NCBI RefSeq assembly: GCF_021044685.1
Contig: NZ_CP088014.1
Span: 62,001-126,000, forward strand
Direction of reading: 5' to 3'
DNA length: 64,000 nucleotides
From: Bradyrhizobium daqingense
GTDB lineage: Bacteria > Pseudomonadota > Alphaproteobacteria > Rhizobiales > Xanthobacteraceae
A program made the position numbers and the translations under genes. Of the stretch, positions 19,207 to 29,087 are shown piece by piece. How positions within the stretch are numbered: position 1 is the first letter of the stretch; every line of letters begins with the position of its first letter. The notes below the pieces were generated by a model. It did not search any database. It was not told the origin of the DNA and saw only the letters and a list, made by a program, of their open reading frames with translations.

Positions 19207-20471
19207 TCAGCTACGCTCGCCAACCTCAAGAAGAGCAGCCGGAGACTCCGCCGCCACCTGTTGAGGAGCATATTGCACCCTCGCCGCGTGTCTCGGTGCA
19301 GGCCTTCTGCGAGACCGTGGAGACCGCTGCCGCGGTGCAGTCGGCCGGAGAGGATCGCCGTCTCGGCAAGGCCCATCTGAAGATCCAGATGGGCGGCATG
19401 GCGGCGGCGATCGAAGCCTATCGCTCTGCCCCGACGCCGAACGTGATCGTGCTCGAGAGCGACGGCCGCAACGACCTCCTGGGCGGGCTCGACCAGCTCG
19501 CCACCGTCTGCGATGCCGGTACCCGCGTGGTCGTGATCGGCCGCATCAACGACGTCATGCTCTACCGCGAGCTGGTGCGCCGCGGCGTTAGCGACTACGT
19601 GCTCGCGCCGGTCGGCGCGATCGACGTCGTGCGCTCGATCTGCAACCTGTTCTCGGCGCCCGAAGCCAAGGCGGTCGGCCGCATCATCGCCGTGGTCGGC
19701 GCCAAGGGCGGCGTCGGCGCGTCCACCATCTCGCACAACGTCGCTTGGGCGATCGCTCGCGACCTTGCGATGGACGCGGTCGTCGCCGATCTCGACCTCG
19801 CCTTCGGCACGGCCGGCCTGGACTACAACCAGGACCCGCCACAGGGAATTGCCGACGCGGTGTTCTCTCCCGATCGCGTCGACACGGCCTTCATCGACCG
19901 CCTGCTGTCGAAATGCACCGACCATCTCAGCCTGCTGGCGGCGCCTGCGACGCTCGACCGGGTCTATGATTTCGGTTCCGATGCGTTCGATTCCGTGTTC
20001 GACACGCTGCGCTCCACCATGCCTTGCATCGTGCTCGATGTCCCGCACCAATGGTCGGGCTGGACCAAGCGCGCCCTGGTCGGCGCGGACGACATCCTGA
20101 TCGTGGCGGCACCTGATCTCGCTAATCTGCGCAACACCAAGAACCTGTTCGATTTGTTGAAGGCCTCGCGCCCCAACGACCGGCCGCCGCTCTACTGCCT
20201 GAACCAGGTCGGCGTCCCGAAACGGCCCGAGATCGCCGCCGCAGAATTCGCCAAGGCGATCGAGAGCCAGCCGGTCGCCTCGATCCCGTTCGAACCGCAG
20301 ATCTTCGGCTCGGCGGCCAACAACGGCCAGATGATCGCGGAGATCTCCGCCAACCACAAGTCGATCGAGATGTTCCTCCAGATCGCCCAGCGCCTCACCG
20401 GCCGCAGCGAGACGAAGAAACAAAAGTCGTCCTTGTTTTCACCCCTGATTGAGAAGTTGCGGGGAAAATAG
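19203..20471 (+). CDS. cpaE: Pilus assembly ATPase-like protein CpaE (TadZ)
   Basis: A 422-residue protein with an atypical receiver-like N-terminal domain (residues 30-150) and a MinD/ParA-type P-loop domain with deviant Walker A VVGAKGGVGAST (165-175) and DLDLAFGTAGLDYN. TadZ proteins localise the Tad machine to a cell pole. Its ATG overlaps the cpaD stop. Confidence 0.95.
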   Translation: MISYARQPQEEQPETPPPPVEEHIAPSPRVSVQAFCETVETAAAVQSAGEDRRLGKAHLKIQMGGMAAAIEAYRSAPTPNVIVLESDGRNDLLGGLDQLATVCDAGTRVVVIGRINDVMLYRELVRRGVSDYVLAPVGAIDVVRSICNLFSAPEAKAVGRIIAVVGAKGGVGASTISHNVAWAIARDLAMDAVVADLDLAFGTAGLDYNQDPPQGIADAVFSPDRVDTAFIDRLLSKCTDHLSLLAAPATLDRVYDFGSDAFDSVFDTLRSTMPCIVLDVPHQWSGWTKRALVGADDILIVAAPDLANLRNTKNLFDLLKASRPNDRPPLYCLNQVGVPKRPEIAAAEFAKAIESQPVASIPFEPQIFGSAANNGQMIAEISANHKSIEMFLQIAQRLTGRSETKKQKSSLFSPLIEKLRGK

Positions 20472-20491
20472 CCGCCGCATGGAGTCGTTAA

Positions 20492-21961
20492 GTGTTCGGT
20501 AAGCGTAGCGGAACAGACACCGACTTGCGGGCTCCCAAGCCCGGCGCCGTGGCGCCCGAGCCTTCCCTGGCTCCGGCGCCGACGGTGTCGCGCGCGCCGC
20601 CCCCGCCGGCCGTCGCCTCGCCGCCGCTCGCCCCCGTCAAGGCCCCGCCGCCTCCCCCCATGGAGAGCCGGCGCTCGGACAATTACTACGAGGTCAAGGC
20701 GACCATCTTCGGCGCGCTGATCGAGGCCATCGACCTCGCCCAGCTCGCCAAGCTCGATTCGGAGTCCGCGCGCGAGGAAATCCGCGACATCGTCAACGAG
20801 ATCATCGCGATCAAGAACATCGTGATGTCGATCGCCGAGCAGGAAGAGCTGCTCGACGACATCTGCAACGACGTGCTCGGCTACGGCCCGCTGGAGCCGC
20901 TGCTCGCGCGCGACGACATCGCGGACATCATGGTGAACGGGGCCGGCACCGTCTTCATCGAAGTCGGGGGCAAGATCCAGCGCACCGGCATCCGTTTTCG
21001 CGACAACCAGCAGCTCCTCAACATCTGCCAGCGCATCGTCAGCCAGGTCGGACGCCGCGTCGACGAATCCTCGCCGATCTGCGACGCGCGCCTCGCCGAC
21101 GGCTCCCGCGTCAACGCCATCGTGCCGCCGCTGGCGATCGACGGTCCCGCCCTCACCATCCGAAAGTTCAAGAAGGACAAGCTGACGCTCGATCAGCTCG
21201 TCAAGTTCGGCGCGATCTCGCCTGAAGGCGCCGAGATCCTCCAGATCATCGGCCGCGTCCGCTGCAACGTGCTGATCTCCGGCGGTACCGGCTCGGGCAA
21301 GACGACGCTGCTGAACTGTCTGACCAACTACATCGAGCACGACGAGCGCGTCATCACCTGCGAGGACGCCGCCGAGCTCCAGCTCCAGCAGCCGCATGTG
21401 GTGCGGCTCGAAACCCGGCCGCCCAACATCGAAGGCGAAGGCCAGGTCACCATGCGCGAGCTGGTGCGCAATTGCCTGCGTATGCGCCCCGAGCGCATCA
21501 TCGTCGGCGAAGTCCGCGGACCCGAGGCGTTCGACCTGCTACAGGCCATGAACACGGGCCATGACGGCTCGATGGGCACGCTCCACGCCAACAATCCTCG
21601 CGAGGCGCTGTCGCGCTGCGAATCCATGATCACCATGGGCGGCTTCTCGCTGCCGTCGCGCACCATCCGCGAGATGATCTGCGCTTCCATCGACGTCATC
21701 GTCCAGGCCGCGCGCCTGCGCGACGGCTCGCGCCGCATCACGCACATCACCGAGGTGTTGGGCATGGAAGGCGACACCATCATCACGCAGGACATCTTCC
21801 TCTACGACCTGATCGGCGAAGACGCCAACGGCAAGATCATCGGCAAGCACCGCTCGACCGGCATCGGCCGCCCGAAATTCTGGGAACGCGCCCGCTATTA
21901 CGGCGAGGAAAAGCGTCTCGCCGCCGCGCTCGACGCCGCGGAATCGGCACCGCCGAATTGA
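20492..21961 (+). CDS. cpaF: Tad secretion ATPase CpaF (TadA)
   Basis: A 489-residue type II/IV secretion motor ATPase. A Pro-rich N-terminal linker (residues 15-57) precedes the domain [21 protein letters not shown], Walker [10 protein letters not shown] (264-272), a [24 protein letters not shown]sp box and the [11 protein letters not shown]is box. It uses a GTG start at 20492, supported by GGAG 8 bases upstream and conserved N-terminus MFGKR. It powers pilus extension. Confidence 0.96.
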   Translation: MFGKRSGTDTDLRAPKPGAVAPEPSLAPAPTVSRAPPPPAVASPPLAPVKAPPPPPMESRRSDNYYEVKATIFGALIEAIDLAQLAKLDSESAREEIRDIVNEIIAIKNIVMSIAEQEELLDDICNDVLGYGPLEPLLARDDIADIMVNGAGTVFIEVGGKIQRTGIRFRDNQQLLNICQRIVSQVGRRVDESSPICDARLADGSRVNAIVPPLAIDGPALTIRKFKKDKLTLDQLVKFGAISPEGAEILQIIGRVRCNVLISGGTGSGKTTLLNCLTNYIEHDERVITCEDAAELQLQQPHVVRLETRPPNIEGEGQVTMRELVRNCLRMRPERIIVGEVRGPEAFDLLQAMNTGHDGSMGTLHANNPREALSRCESMITMGGFSLPSRTIREMICASIDVIVQAARLRDGSRRITHITEVLGMEGDTIITQDIFLYDLIGEDANGKIIGKHRSTGIGRPKFWERARYYGEEKRLAAALDAAESAPPN

Positions 21962-21971
21962 GCAGGTCGCC

Positions 21972-22949
21972 ATGAACATGCAGGTCCTCGCCCTCGCCTT
22001 TCTCGCCACTGCCGCCGTCGGTGGCATCGCCTGGGTCTTCCTCTATCCGCTGCTGTCCGGAGAGCGGAAAGCGGAAAGCCGCCGCGCCTCGATCGCGCGC
22101 GCCGACGCGCCCGCAGCCAAGCAGACCGAGAAGAACCAACGATCGCGCCGTGAGCAGGTCGAGACCTCGCTCAAGGATCTCGAGGCGCGGCGTCAGCAGG
22201 AAAAGAGCGTTCCGCTCAGCGTCCGCATCTCGCAGGCAGGACTCGACTGGACCCCGCAGAAATTCTGGGTCGTGTCCGCCGTCGTCGCAGGCCTGCTGTT
22301 CGCCGCGGCGATGCTCGTCGGAGGCGGCTTGCTGGGCGCCGCCGGCCTCGCTTTTGCCGGAGGCTTCGGCCTGCCGCGCTGGGCGCTGAACTTCCTGAAG
22401 AAGCGACGCGAGACCAAGTTCCTGGCGGCGCTTCCCGATGCGGTCGACGTGATCGTGCGCGGCATCAAGGCGGGTCTGCCGCTGTTCGACTCGATCAAGG
22501 TCGTAGCGGCCGATTCACCGGAGCCGCTGCGCAGCGAGTTCCTGGCCATCATCGAGACGCAGGCGATCGGCATGCCGCTCGGCGAGGCCTGCTCGCGGCT
22601 CTATGAGCGCATGCCGCTGCCTGAGGCGAACTTCTTCGGCATCGTGATCTCGATCCAGCAGAAGTCGGGCGGCAACCTCTCCGAAGCGCTCGGCAACCTC
22701 TCCAAGGTGCTGCGTGACCGAAAGAAGATGAAGGAGAAGATCCAGGCGATGTCGATGGAAGCCAAGGCTTCGGCCGGCATCATCGGCTCGCTGCCCCCGA
22801 TCGTGATGTTCCTCGTCTATCTCACCACGCCACACTACATCTCGCTGCTTTGGACCCACCCCACCGGTCAGCTCATGCTGGTCGGCTGCGTGATCTGGAT
22901 GTCGATCGGCATCATGGTGATGAAGAAGATGATCAACTTCGATTTCTGA
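21972..22949 (+). CDS. tadB: Tad inner-membrane platform protein TadB
   Basis: A 325-residue T2SSF-domain membrane protein: an N-terminal hydrophobic helix, a charged cytoplasmic linker, a pair of helices (VVSAVVAGLLFAAAMLVGGG), then the F domain LPDAVDVIVRGIKAGLPLFDSIKVVAAD and GVIVSIQQKSGGNLSEALGNLS-type motif, and C-terminal helices. It lies 10 bases after cpaF. Confidence 0.95.
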   Translation: MNMQVLALAFLATAAVGGIAWVFLYPLLSGERKAESRRASIARADAPAAKQTEKNQRSRREQVETSLKDLEARRQQEKSVPLSVRISQAGLDWTPQKFWVVSAVVAGLLFAAAMLVGGGLLGAAGLAFAGGFGLPRWALNFLKKRRETKFLAALPDAVDVIVRGIKAGLPLFDSIKVVAADSPEPLRSEFLAIIETQAIGMPLGEACSRLYERMPLPEANFFGIVISIQQKSGGNLSEALGNLSKVLRDRKKMKEKIQAMSMEAKASAGIIGSLPPIVMFLVYLTTPHYISLLWTHPTGQLMLVGCVIWMSIGIMVMKKMINFDF

Positions 22950-22958
22950 CGGTGTCGT

Positions 22959-23933
22959 ATGGTCGAGTTTCTCGTTTCGAAGCTACATGACGTCCGCTTC
23001 ATGACCATGCTGCTGGCGGCCATTGCCGCCAGCGCAACCGTCTATACGCTGGTGATGCCGCTGTTTGCCGGCGAGGGACTCTCCAAGCGCATGAAGGCGG
23101 TGGCGAGCGAACGAGAGCGCTTGCGGCAGCGCGAGCGCGAGCGCCTCAACAAGAACGAAAAGGTTTCGCTGCGCCAGACACCGAAGCAGCTCGTCTCCAA
23201 GGTGGTCGAGGACTTCAACCTCACCAAATGGGTGGCGCAGGAAGCCGCCCGGGACAAGCTGATCATGGCGGGCTATCGCGGCCAGGCTCCCTACATCACC
23301 TTCCTGTTTGCCCGCGCGGTCGCTCCGCTCGCGCTCTTCGTCGGCGCCGCCATCTACGTCTTCTTGATCGCGCACCTCGAGCAGTCGATGCCGATCAAGA
23401 TCGGCATCTGCATCGGCGCAGCCTATCTCGGACTTCAGGCGCCGATGCTCTTCCTCAAGAACGCGATCTCCAAGCGCCAACTCTCGATCAAGCGCGCGTT
23501 TCCAGATGCGCTCGACCTGCTGCTGATCTGCATCGAATCCGGCATGTCGGTCGAAATGGCGTTCCGGAAGGTCGCGACCGAGATCGTCGGCCAGTCGATC
23601 GCGCTGTCGGAGGAGTTCGCGCTGACCACGGCCGAGCTGTCCTATTTGCAGGACCGGAAGATGGCCTATGAGAACCTGGCCCGGCGCACCGGGCTCGAAG
23701 GCGTCAAGTCGGTGTGTCTCGCACTTCAGCAGGCGGAACGTTACGGCACGCCGCTCGGGCATTCCCTGCGCGTCATGGCGCAGGAGAATCGCGACATGCG
23801 CATGAACGAGGCCGAGAAGAAGGCAGCCGCACTGCCCCCGAAGCTGACGGTGCCGATGATCCTGTTCTTCCTGCCGGTGCTGTTCGTGGTCATTCTCGGA
23901 CCGACGGGCATCAAGATCACCGAGCTGCACTGA
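22959..23933 (+). CDS. tadC: Tad inner-membrane platform protein TadC
   Basis: A 324-residue T2SSF-domain partner of TadB with FPDALDLLLICIESGMSVEMAFRKVATE, ALQQAERYGTPLGHSLRVMAQENRDMR and a C-terminal helix pair (VPMILFFLPVLFVVILGP). It lies 9 bases after tadB and is the last gene of the plus-strand pilus operon. Confidence 0.95.
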   Translation: MVEFLVSKLHDVRFMTMLLAAIAASATVYTLVMPLFAGEGLSKRMKAVASERERLRQRERERLNKNEKVSLRQTPKQLVSKVVEDFNLTKWVAQEAARDKLIMAGYRGQAPYITFLFARAVAPLALFVGAAIYVFLIAHLEQSMPIKIGICIGAAYLGLQAPMLFLKNAISKRQLSIKRAFPDALDLLLICIESGMSVEMAFRKVATEIVGQSIALSEEFALTTAELSYLQDRKMAYENLARRTGLEGVKSVCLALQQAERYGTPLGHSLRVMAQENRDMRMNEAEKKAAALPPKLTVPMILFFLPVLFVVILGPTGIKITELH

Positions 23934-23988
23934 GGCGCGAGACCGCGCGCAGTTCGCCGGCGTCGTTGCCTTCCAATGATCAGATCAA

Positions 23989-24801
23989 TCAGTCGGGCTG
24001 GCTGAGCGAGGCGACCGGAGTCCGCTTCGGAGCACCGCGCGGGACGTCGTTGCGGCTCAGCATGTCCTTGAGATAGGCGACGTTGGCCGCGGCCTGATCC
24101 GGCGGCAGGTCTGCCTTCACGATAATCTCCGCCTCGGCGAAGCGACCTTGAAGACCGACGACCAAAGCGAGATTCTGCCGCACGCGGGCGCTCGCGCGTG
24201 GCGAAGCGTAAGCCTGCCGCAACGCCTCTTCGGCCTTGGGCAGGTTCCTCGTCAACATGTAGGACAGGCCGAGATTGGAGAGCACGCCGGGATCACCCGG
24301 CGCGATCTTCAGCGCGCTCGCGTAGTAGGAGCGCGCCTCCTCGTGACGGCCCATCTGATCGAGCGCGGTACCCTGTACCGAGAGCAGGCGCCAGTCCGGA
24401 TTGTCGGGCGAATGCGCCTTCGCCAGCACGTCGAAAGCCTGCTGGAAATTGCCGTTGTCGGCGAGCGCCCGGCCATACTGGGCGAGCAGCGCCTTGTTGC
24501 CGGGATTGGCGATCGTCGCCTGCTCGAGCACGGCGGCGGCCTGGGCGCGCTGACCATTGGCGCGCAAGGCCTGGCCATAGGCCAGCGCGGCTTCGGCGTC
24601 CTTGGGATTGGCGCGATAGCGCTCGCCATAGACTTCGGCGGCGCGCGCCGGATCGGTGGGGGCAGCTTCCGCGCGCGTCCCGACCGAGCCCGTGACGTCG
24701 GAGAGCTTCGACATGGCCGTGCAGCCGCCGAGACTAATCGCCACCATCGCGCCGAGCGAGGCGGACGCAAGAAGCCGGGCAAGACTGAACCGTTGACGCA
24801 T
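23989..24801 (-). CDS. tadD: TPR lipoprotein TadD
   Basis: A 270-residue lipoprotein (lipobox SLGGCTAM near residue 27) made of four to five tetratricopeptide repeats (for example DAEAALAYGQALRANGQRAQAAAVLEQA). TadD is the pilotin-like TPR protein of Tad systems. It converges with tadC, with a 55-base gap, so it is transcribed separately from the rest of the locus. Confidence 0.9.
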   Translation of the reverse strand: MRQRFSLARLLASASLGAMVAISLGGCTAMSKLSDVTGSVGTRAEAAPTDPARAAEVYGERYRANPKDAEAALAYGQALRANGQRAQAAAVLEQATIANPGNKALLAQYGRALADNGNFQQAFDVLAKAHSPDNPDWRLLSVQGTALDQMGRHEEARSYYASALKIAPGDPGVLSNLGLSYMLTRNLPKAEEALRQAYASPRASARVRQNLALVVGLQGRFAEAEIIVKADLPPDQAAANVAYLKDMLSRNDVPRGAPKRTPVASLSQPD

Positions 24802-25204
24802 GACGATTTGACTCTCGAGCCAATTGATCGAGCCGAACGTGCCAGCAATAGACTGTTAACCCTAACGAGCGGTTAACGTCAGCCTGCCTGCCCCATGGCA
24901 GCGCCTGCGGCGGCGCTTCGCCGAGATCGAGGCCGAACGCTCTCAATGCCTCGTTCAGGTCGCACAGCGATTTCGCTCTTCGTCGCGCCTGAAGCTCGAC
25001 ACCCTCGCGCGGCGCCGAGACGACGTAGGTGCAGAACGCATGCGTCCAATCCGGCTCCGGTTCATCATAGAAGCTGCGGCGCATCAACAGCCGCCGGGCG
25101 AGCGCTGCAGCCTGATCCAGCTTCAGCGCGGCGCAGGAACCGATCTCGATGGCGAAGCCGATTGCAGCGGCGGCGAAACTCTGCGAAGTCTCGTCCGTTC
25201 GCAT
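24734..25204 (-). CDS. Hypothetical protein upstream of tadD (uncertain)
   Basis: A 156-codon frame from ATG 25204 (MRTDETSQSFAAAAIGFAIEIGSC). The first 115 residues have plausible composition (helical Ala/Leu/Glu-rich, FYDEPEPDWTHAFCTYVVSAPREGVELQARRRAKSLCD). The C-terminal 22 codons overlap the tadD start on the same strand. I recognise no family. It is the only good reading of the 24802-25227 gap, but it could be spurious; its start is 23 bases from a divergent gene start. Confidence 0.4.
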   Translation of the reverse strand: MRTDETSQSFAAAAIGFAIEIGSCAALKLDQAAALARRLLMRRSFYDEPEPDWTHAFCTYVVSAPREGVELQARRRAKSLCDLNEALRAFGLDLGEAPPQALPWGRQADVNRSLGLTVYCWHVRLDQLARESNRHASTVQSCPASCVRLARRDGGD

Positions 25205-25227
25205 GACCTTGTTGATCCGGATCCGCA

Positions 25228-26601
25228 ATGCCTTCTGTCTTCGAGACGACCTCAATTGCCATCCCCATCACCTTCGTGACCAAGACGAGCTGGGATGCCG
25301 TTCGCGAGACGCTGCCGCCGGCGCAACGCCAGTTCGCCGCCGCGAGCGCTTACTCCGCCAAGCCGGGCGGCTATCTCGCCCTGCCTGCCCCCGATGGCGC
25401 GATCGCGCGGGTGCTGTTCGGTCTCGAGGATGAAGGTGCGAAATCGCGCGACCTGTTCAGGCCGGGGGCCCTGCCCGGCCTGCTGCCGCCGGGGACCTAT
25501 CGCTTCGCCAATGCGCCGCACGATGCACGCCTCGCAGCGCTCGCCTTCGTGCTCGGCACTTACCGCTTCGCGCGCTACCGCAAGGCGGACAGGCCCGAGG
25601 TCCGGCTGGTGCCGCCTGAGGGCGTCGATGCGACCGAGATCGACCGCATCGCAGACGCGACCATGCTCGCGCGCGACCTCATCAACACGCCATCCAACGA
25701 CATGGGACCGGAGGAGCTCGCCGCGGCCGCGCAAGCGCTCGCCGCCGAATTCGGCGCAAGCTTCGCCTGCACCATGGGCGAGGAGCTGGAGAAGCACTTC
25801 CCGCTGATCCATGCCGTCGGCATGGCCTCCGGCCGCGCGCCGCGGCTGATCGACATCGGCTGGGGCAATCCTGATCATCCCAAGGTGACGCTGGTCGGCA
25901 AGGGCGTGTGCTTCGACACCGGCGGCCTCGACCTGAAGCCGTCGAGCGGCATGCTGATCATGAAGAAGGACATGGGCGGCGCCGCCAACGTGCTGGCGCT
26001 CGCGCGCATGGTGATGGACGCGAAGCTGAAGGTGCGGCTGCGCGTGTTGATCCCGGCCGTTGAGAATGCGGTCGCCGGCAATGCCTTCCGTCCGCTCGAC
26101 ATCTTCACCTCGCGCAAGGGCATCACGGTCGAAATCGGCAACACCGACGCGGAAGGACGCCTGGTGCTTGCCGACGCGCTGGCGCTGGCCGACGAGGAGA
26201 AGCCGGAGCTGCTGATCGACTTGGGCACACTGACCGGCGCGGCCCGCGTGGCGCTGGGTCCGGATCTGCCGCCCTTCTACACCAATGACGAGACGCTGGC
26301 CGCCGATGTCGCACGTTGCGCGGCGAAGGAGAACGATCCGTTGTGGCGCATGCCGCTATGGCCGCCTTACGATGCGTGGCTGGATTCCAAGACGGCGACG
26401 ATCACCAATGCGCCGTCGGGGGGCTTCGCCGGCTCGATCACTTGCGCGCTGTTCCTGCAACGCTTCGTCGAGCACGCCGCGAGCTGGCTGCATGTCGACA
26501 TCTACGGCTGGACGCCGTCGGCCAAGCCGGCGCGGCCCGAAGGTGGCGAGTGCCAGGCCGCGCGGGCCATCTACGCACTCCTGAGCGAACGTTATGCATG
26601 A
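25228..26601 (+). CDS. Leucyl aminopeptidase family (M17) metallopeptidase
   Basis: A 457-residue cytosolic aminopeptidase. The M17 signature NTDAEGRLVLADAL is complete. Metal-binding residues are in GKGVCFDTGGLDLKPSSGMLIMKKDMGGAANV, and ARDLINTPSNDMGPEELA marks the domain junction. It releases N-terminal amino acids, and in this PepB-like subgroup substrate preference varies. It overlaps the following NlpC/P60 gene by 8 bases, so the two are co-translated. Confidence 0.93.
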   Translation: MPSVFETTSIAIPITFVTKTSWDAVRETLPPAQRQFAAASAYSAKPGGYLALPAPDGAIARVLFGLEDEGAKSRDLFRPGALPGLLPPGTYRFANAPHDARLAALAFVLGTYRFARYRKADRPEVRLVPPEGVDATEIDRIADATMLARDLINTPSNDMGPEELAAAAQALAAEFGASFACTMGEELEKHFPLIHAVGMASGRAPRLIDIGWGNPDHPKVTLVGKGVCFDTGGLDLKPSSGMLIMKKDMGGAANVLALARMVMDAKLKVRLRVLIPAVENAVAGNAFRPLDIFTSRKGITVEIGNTDAEGRLVLADALALADEEKPELLIDLGTLTGAARVALGPDLPPFYTNDETLAADVARCAAKENDPLWRMPLWPPYDAWLDSKTATITNAPSGGFAGSITCALFLQRFVEHAASWLHVDIYGWTPSAKPARPEGGECQAARAIYALLSERYA

Positions 26602-27436
26602 TCCGCGAATAACGCCGGCACGGGGCGACATCGCCGCGAAATATCTCGAAGGCAAGGTCGCGGCGGATCGCTACGTCAGCGGCGAGGAATTCGAGGTGGT
26701 CGAGCCGGTTGCACCGGTGCGCGAGCAACCGTCACCGGGTGCGATGCTGATGACCGAGGCGCTGCGCGGTGAGCGCGTCACGGTCTATGACCGCAACGGC
26801 GAAGGCTGGGCCTGGGGTCAGCTCAACGGCGACGGCTATGTCGGCTGGCTGCCCGATGCAGCGCTGGCGCGCCCTACGGCGGCGCCGACCCACGTCGTCA
26901 GCGCGCTGCGGACGTTTGCGTTTCCCGGCCCCTCGATCAAGCTGCCGCCGGCGGACACGCTGGTGCTGGGATCGAAGCTCACGATCGTGCGCGAGGATGG
27001 GCCCTTCGCCGTGAGCCGCGACGGAACGTTCCTGCCAAGGACGCATCTCGCGCCGCTCGATCACCGCGAGCCGGATTTCGTCACCGTTGCCGAACGCTTC
27101 GTCGGCACGCCCTATCTGTGGGGCGGCAAGAGCAGTCTTGGCATCGACTGCTCGGGCCTGGTGCAGGTCTCGCTGACATCTTCGGGCATCGGCTGCCCGC
27201 GCGACAGCGACATGCAGCAGGCCGGCCTCGGCCGCGCGCTGGACCCGCTTGAGCGGCGCAGCTTGCGTCGGGGCGATCTGATCTTCTGGAAGGGCCATGT
27301 CGCCATCGTCCGCGACGCCAGCACCATGGTTCACGCCAATGCCCATCACATGGCGACCGTGATCGAGCCGATCGAACCGGCGATTGCGCGGATCAGGCAG
27401 GCCGGCAGCGAGGTGGCCGCAATCAAGCGGCTCTGA
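26594..27436 (+). CDS. NlpC/P60 family cell-wall peptidase with SH3-like domains
   Basis: A 280-residue protein: two bacterial SH3-like segments (residues about 40-160), then an NlpC/P60 domain with the catalytic Cys in YLWGGKSSLGIDCSGLVQ and His in RRGDLIFWKGHVAIV. No signal peptide is evident, as in dipeptidyl-peptidase VI-type enzymes that act on murein peptides in the cytosol. It is coupled to the M17 peptidase, suggesting joint recycling of muropeptides or peptides. Confidence 0.9.
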   Translation: MHDPRITPARGDIAAKYLEGKVAADRYVSGEEFEVVEPVAPVREQPSPGAMLMTEALRGERVTVYDRNGEGWAWGQLNGDGYVGWLPDAALARPTAAPTHVVSALRTFAFPGPSIKLPPADTLVLGSKLTIVREDGPFAVSRDGTFLPRTHLAPLDHREPDFVTVAERFVGTPYLWGGKSSLGIDCSGLVQVSLTSSGIGCPRDSDMQQAGLGRALDPLERRSLRRGDLIFWKGHVAIVRDASTMVHANAHHMATVIEPIEPAIARIRQAGSEVAAIKRL

Positions 27437-27442
27437 CGAACG

Positions 27443-29080
27443 CTACGTCGCCACCGACCCATTCCCTGCCGTCTCCAGCCGGAATGCGGCCGCGAACAGC
27501 GCGCGCGCGTAATCGGTCTTTGGATTCTTGAACAGCTCGGCGGCCTGCCCCTCCTCCACGACCTTGCCGCCGCGCATCACGATCAGGTGGCTCGCGAGCG
27601 AGGCGACGACGCGCAGATCGTGCGAGATGAACATGTAGGTCAGCTCGCGCTTGCGCTGGAGCTCGCGCAACAGGTCGACCATCTGCGCCTGGAATAGCAT
27701 GTCGAGCGCGCTGGTCGGCTCGTCCAGCACGACGAAATCCGGCTCCAGCACCACCGCGCGCGCGATGCTGATGCGCTGGCGCTGCCCGCCGGAGAATTCA
27801 TGCGGATAGCGGAAGCGGGTCTCGGGATTGAGCCCGACGTCCTCCAGCGCCTTGACGACGCGCGCCTCGCGCTCCTCGCGCGACAGTCCCGGCTGATGCA
27901 CGGAGAGGCCTTCGGCTATGATGTCTGCGACTGACATGCGCGGCGAGAGCGAGCCGAACGGATCCTGGAACACGATCTGCATGTCGCGCCGGAAGGGGCG
28001 CATCTCCTTGAACCGCAGGCCCTGGATGTCCTTGCCGAGGAAGACGATGCGCCCGTTCGATGAGATGAGCCGCAACAGTGCGAGCCCCAGCGTGGTCTTG
28101 CCCGACCCGGATTCGCCGACCACGCCGAGCGTCTCGCCCTTGCGCACGGCGACGCTGACGCCGTCGACCGCCTTGATGTGGCCGACCGTCTTGCGCATCA
28201 AGCCGCGCTTGATCGGAAACCAGACCTTCAGATCATCGACCGACATCACCACCGGCGCATCCGGCTGTGGTGGCGCAGGGTCCGGCTTCGGCTCCGCGGC
28301 GAGCAGGTCGCGCGTGTAGGGATGTTTCGGGGTCCTGAAGACCTGCTCGACCGGTCCCTGCTCGACGATCTCGCCGCTCTTCATGACGCAGACAGTGTCA
28401 GCGATGCGGCGCACGATGCCGAGATCGTGGGTGATGAAGAGCAGGCTCATGCCGAGCCGCGAGCGGATCTCGGCGAGCAGGGCCAGGATCTGCGCCTGCA
28501 CGGTGACGTCGAGCGCCGTGGTCGGCTCGTCCGCAATCAGTAGATCCGGCTCGTTGGCGAGGGCCATCGCGATCATCACGCGCTGGCGCTGGCCACCGGA
28601 GAGCTGGTGCGGATAGCTGTTCAGCCGCGTCTCGGGGTCGGGAATGCCGACCTGGGTCAGCAATTCCAGCGTCCGCTTGCGCGCCTGCGCATTGCTGGTC
28701 GGATTGTGCAGCTGGATGATCTCGCCGATCTGCGCCTCGATCGTGTGCAGCGGATTGAGCGAGGTCATCGGCTCCTGGAAGATGATGGAGATGTCGCTGC
28801 CGCGAATCTCCCGCATCTGTTGCTCCGAGCGATCGATCAGCTCCTGGCCCTTGAAGCGGATACTGCCCGAAGGGTGCGAGGCGTTCGGATAAGGCAGCAG
28901 CTTCAGGATCGAGAGCGCGCTGACCGATTTTCCGGAGCCGGACTCGCCGACCAGCGCAACGCATTCGCCGCGCTTGATCTGGAACGAGACCTTGTCGACC
29001 GCGAGCGTGGTGGCGCCGCCCTGGTGGAAGGCCACCGAGAGATCGCGCACGCTGAGCAAGGGCTGGTTGATCGCGTCCAT
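27443..29080 (-). CDS. yejF: Peptide ABC transporter double ATPase (YejF-like)
   Basis: A 545-residue fusion of two ABC ATPase domains, each with Walker A (GESGSGKS and GESGSGKT), signature ([16 protein letters not shown] and [15 protein letters not shown]) and Walker B. Both carry oligopeptide-type C-terminal extensions ([12 protein letters not shown]). ATG 29080 ([10 protein letters not shown]) is 7 bases after the yejE stop. It drives peptide import in the Yej system and lies last in the operon. Confidence 0.94.
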   Translation of the reverse strand: MDAINQPLLSVRDLSVAFHQGGATTLAVDKVSFQIKRGECVALVGESGSGKSVSALSILKLLPYPNASHPSGSIRFKGQELIDRSEQQMREIRGSDISIIFQEPMTSLNPLHTIEAQIGEIIQLHNPTSNAQARKRTLELLTQVGIPDPETRLNSYPHQLSGGQRQRVMIAMALANEPDLLIADEPTTALDVTVQAQILALLAEIRSRLGMSLLFITHDLGIVRRIADTVCVMKSGEIVEQGPVEQVFRTPKHPYTRDLLAAEPKPDPAPPQPDAPVVMSVDDLKVWFPIKRGLMRKTVGHIKAVDGVSVAVRKGETLGVVGESGSGKTTLGLALLRLISSNGRIVFLGKDIQGLRFKEMRPFRRDMQIVFQDPFGSLSPRMSVADIIAEGLSVHQPGLSREEREARVVKALEDVGLNPETRFRYPHEFSGGQRQRISIARAVVLEPDFVVLDEPTSALDMLFQAQMVDLLRELQRKRELTYMFISHDLRVVASLASHLIVMRGGKVVEEGQAAELFKNPKTDYARALFAAAFRLETAGNGSVAT

Positions 29081-29087
29081 CACGCCC

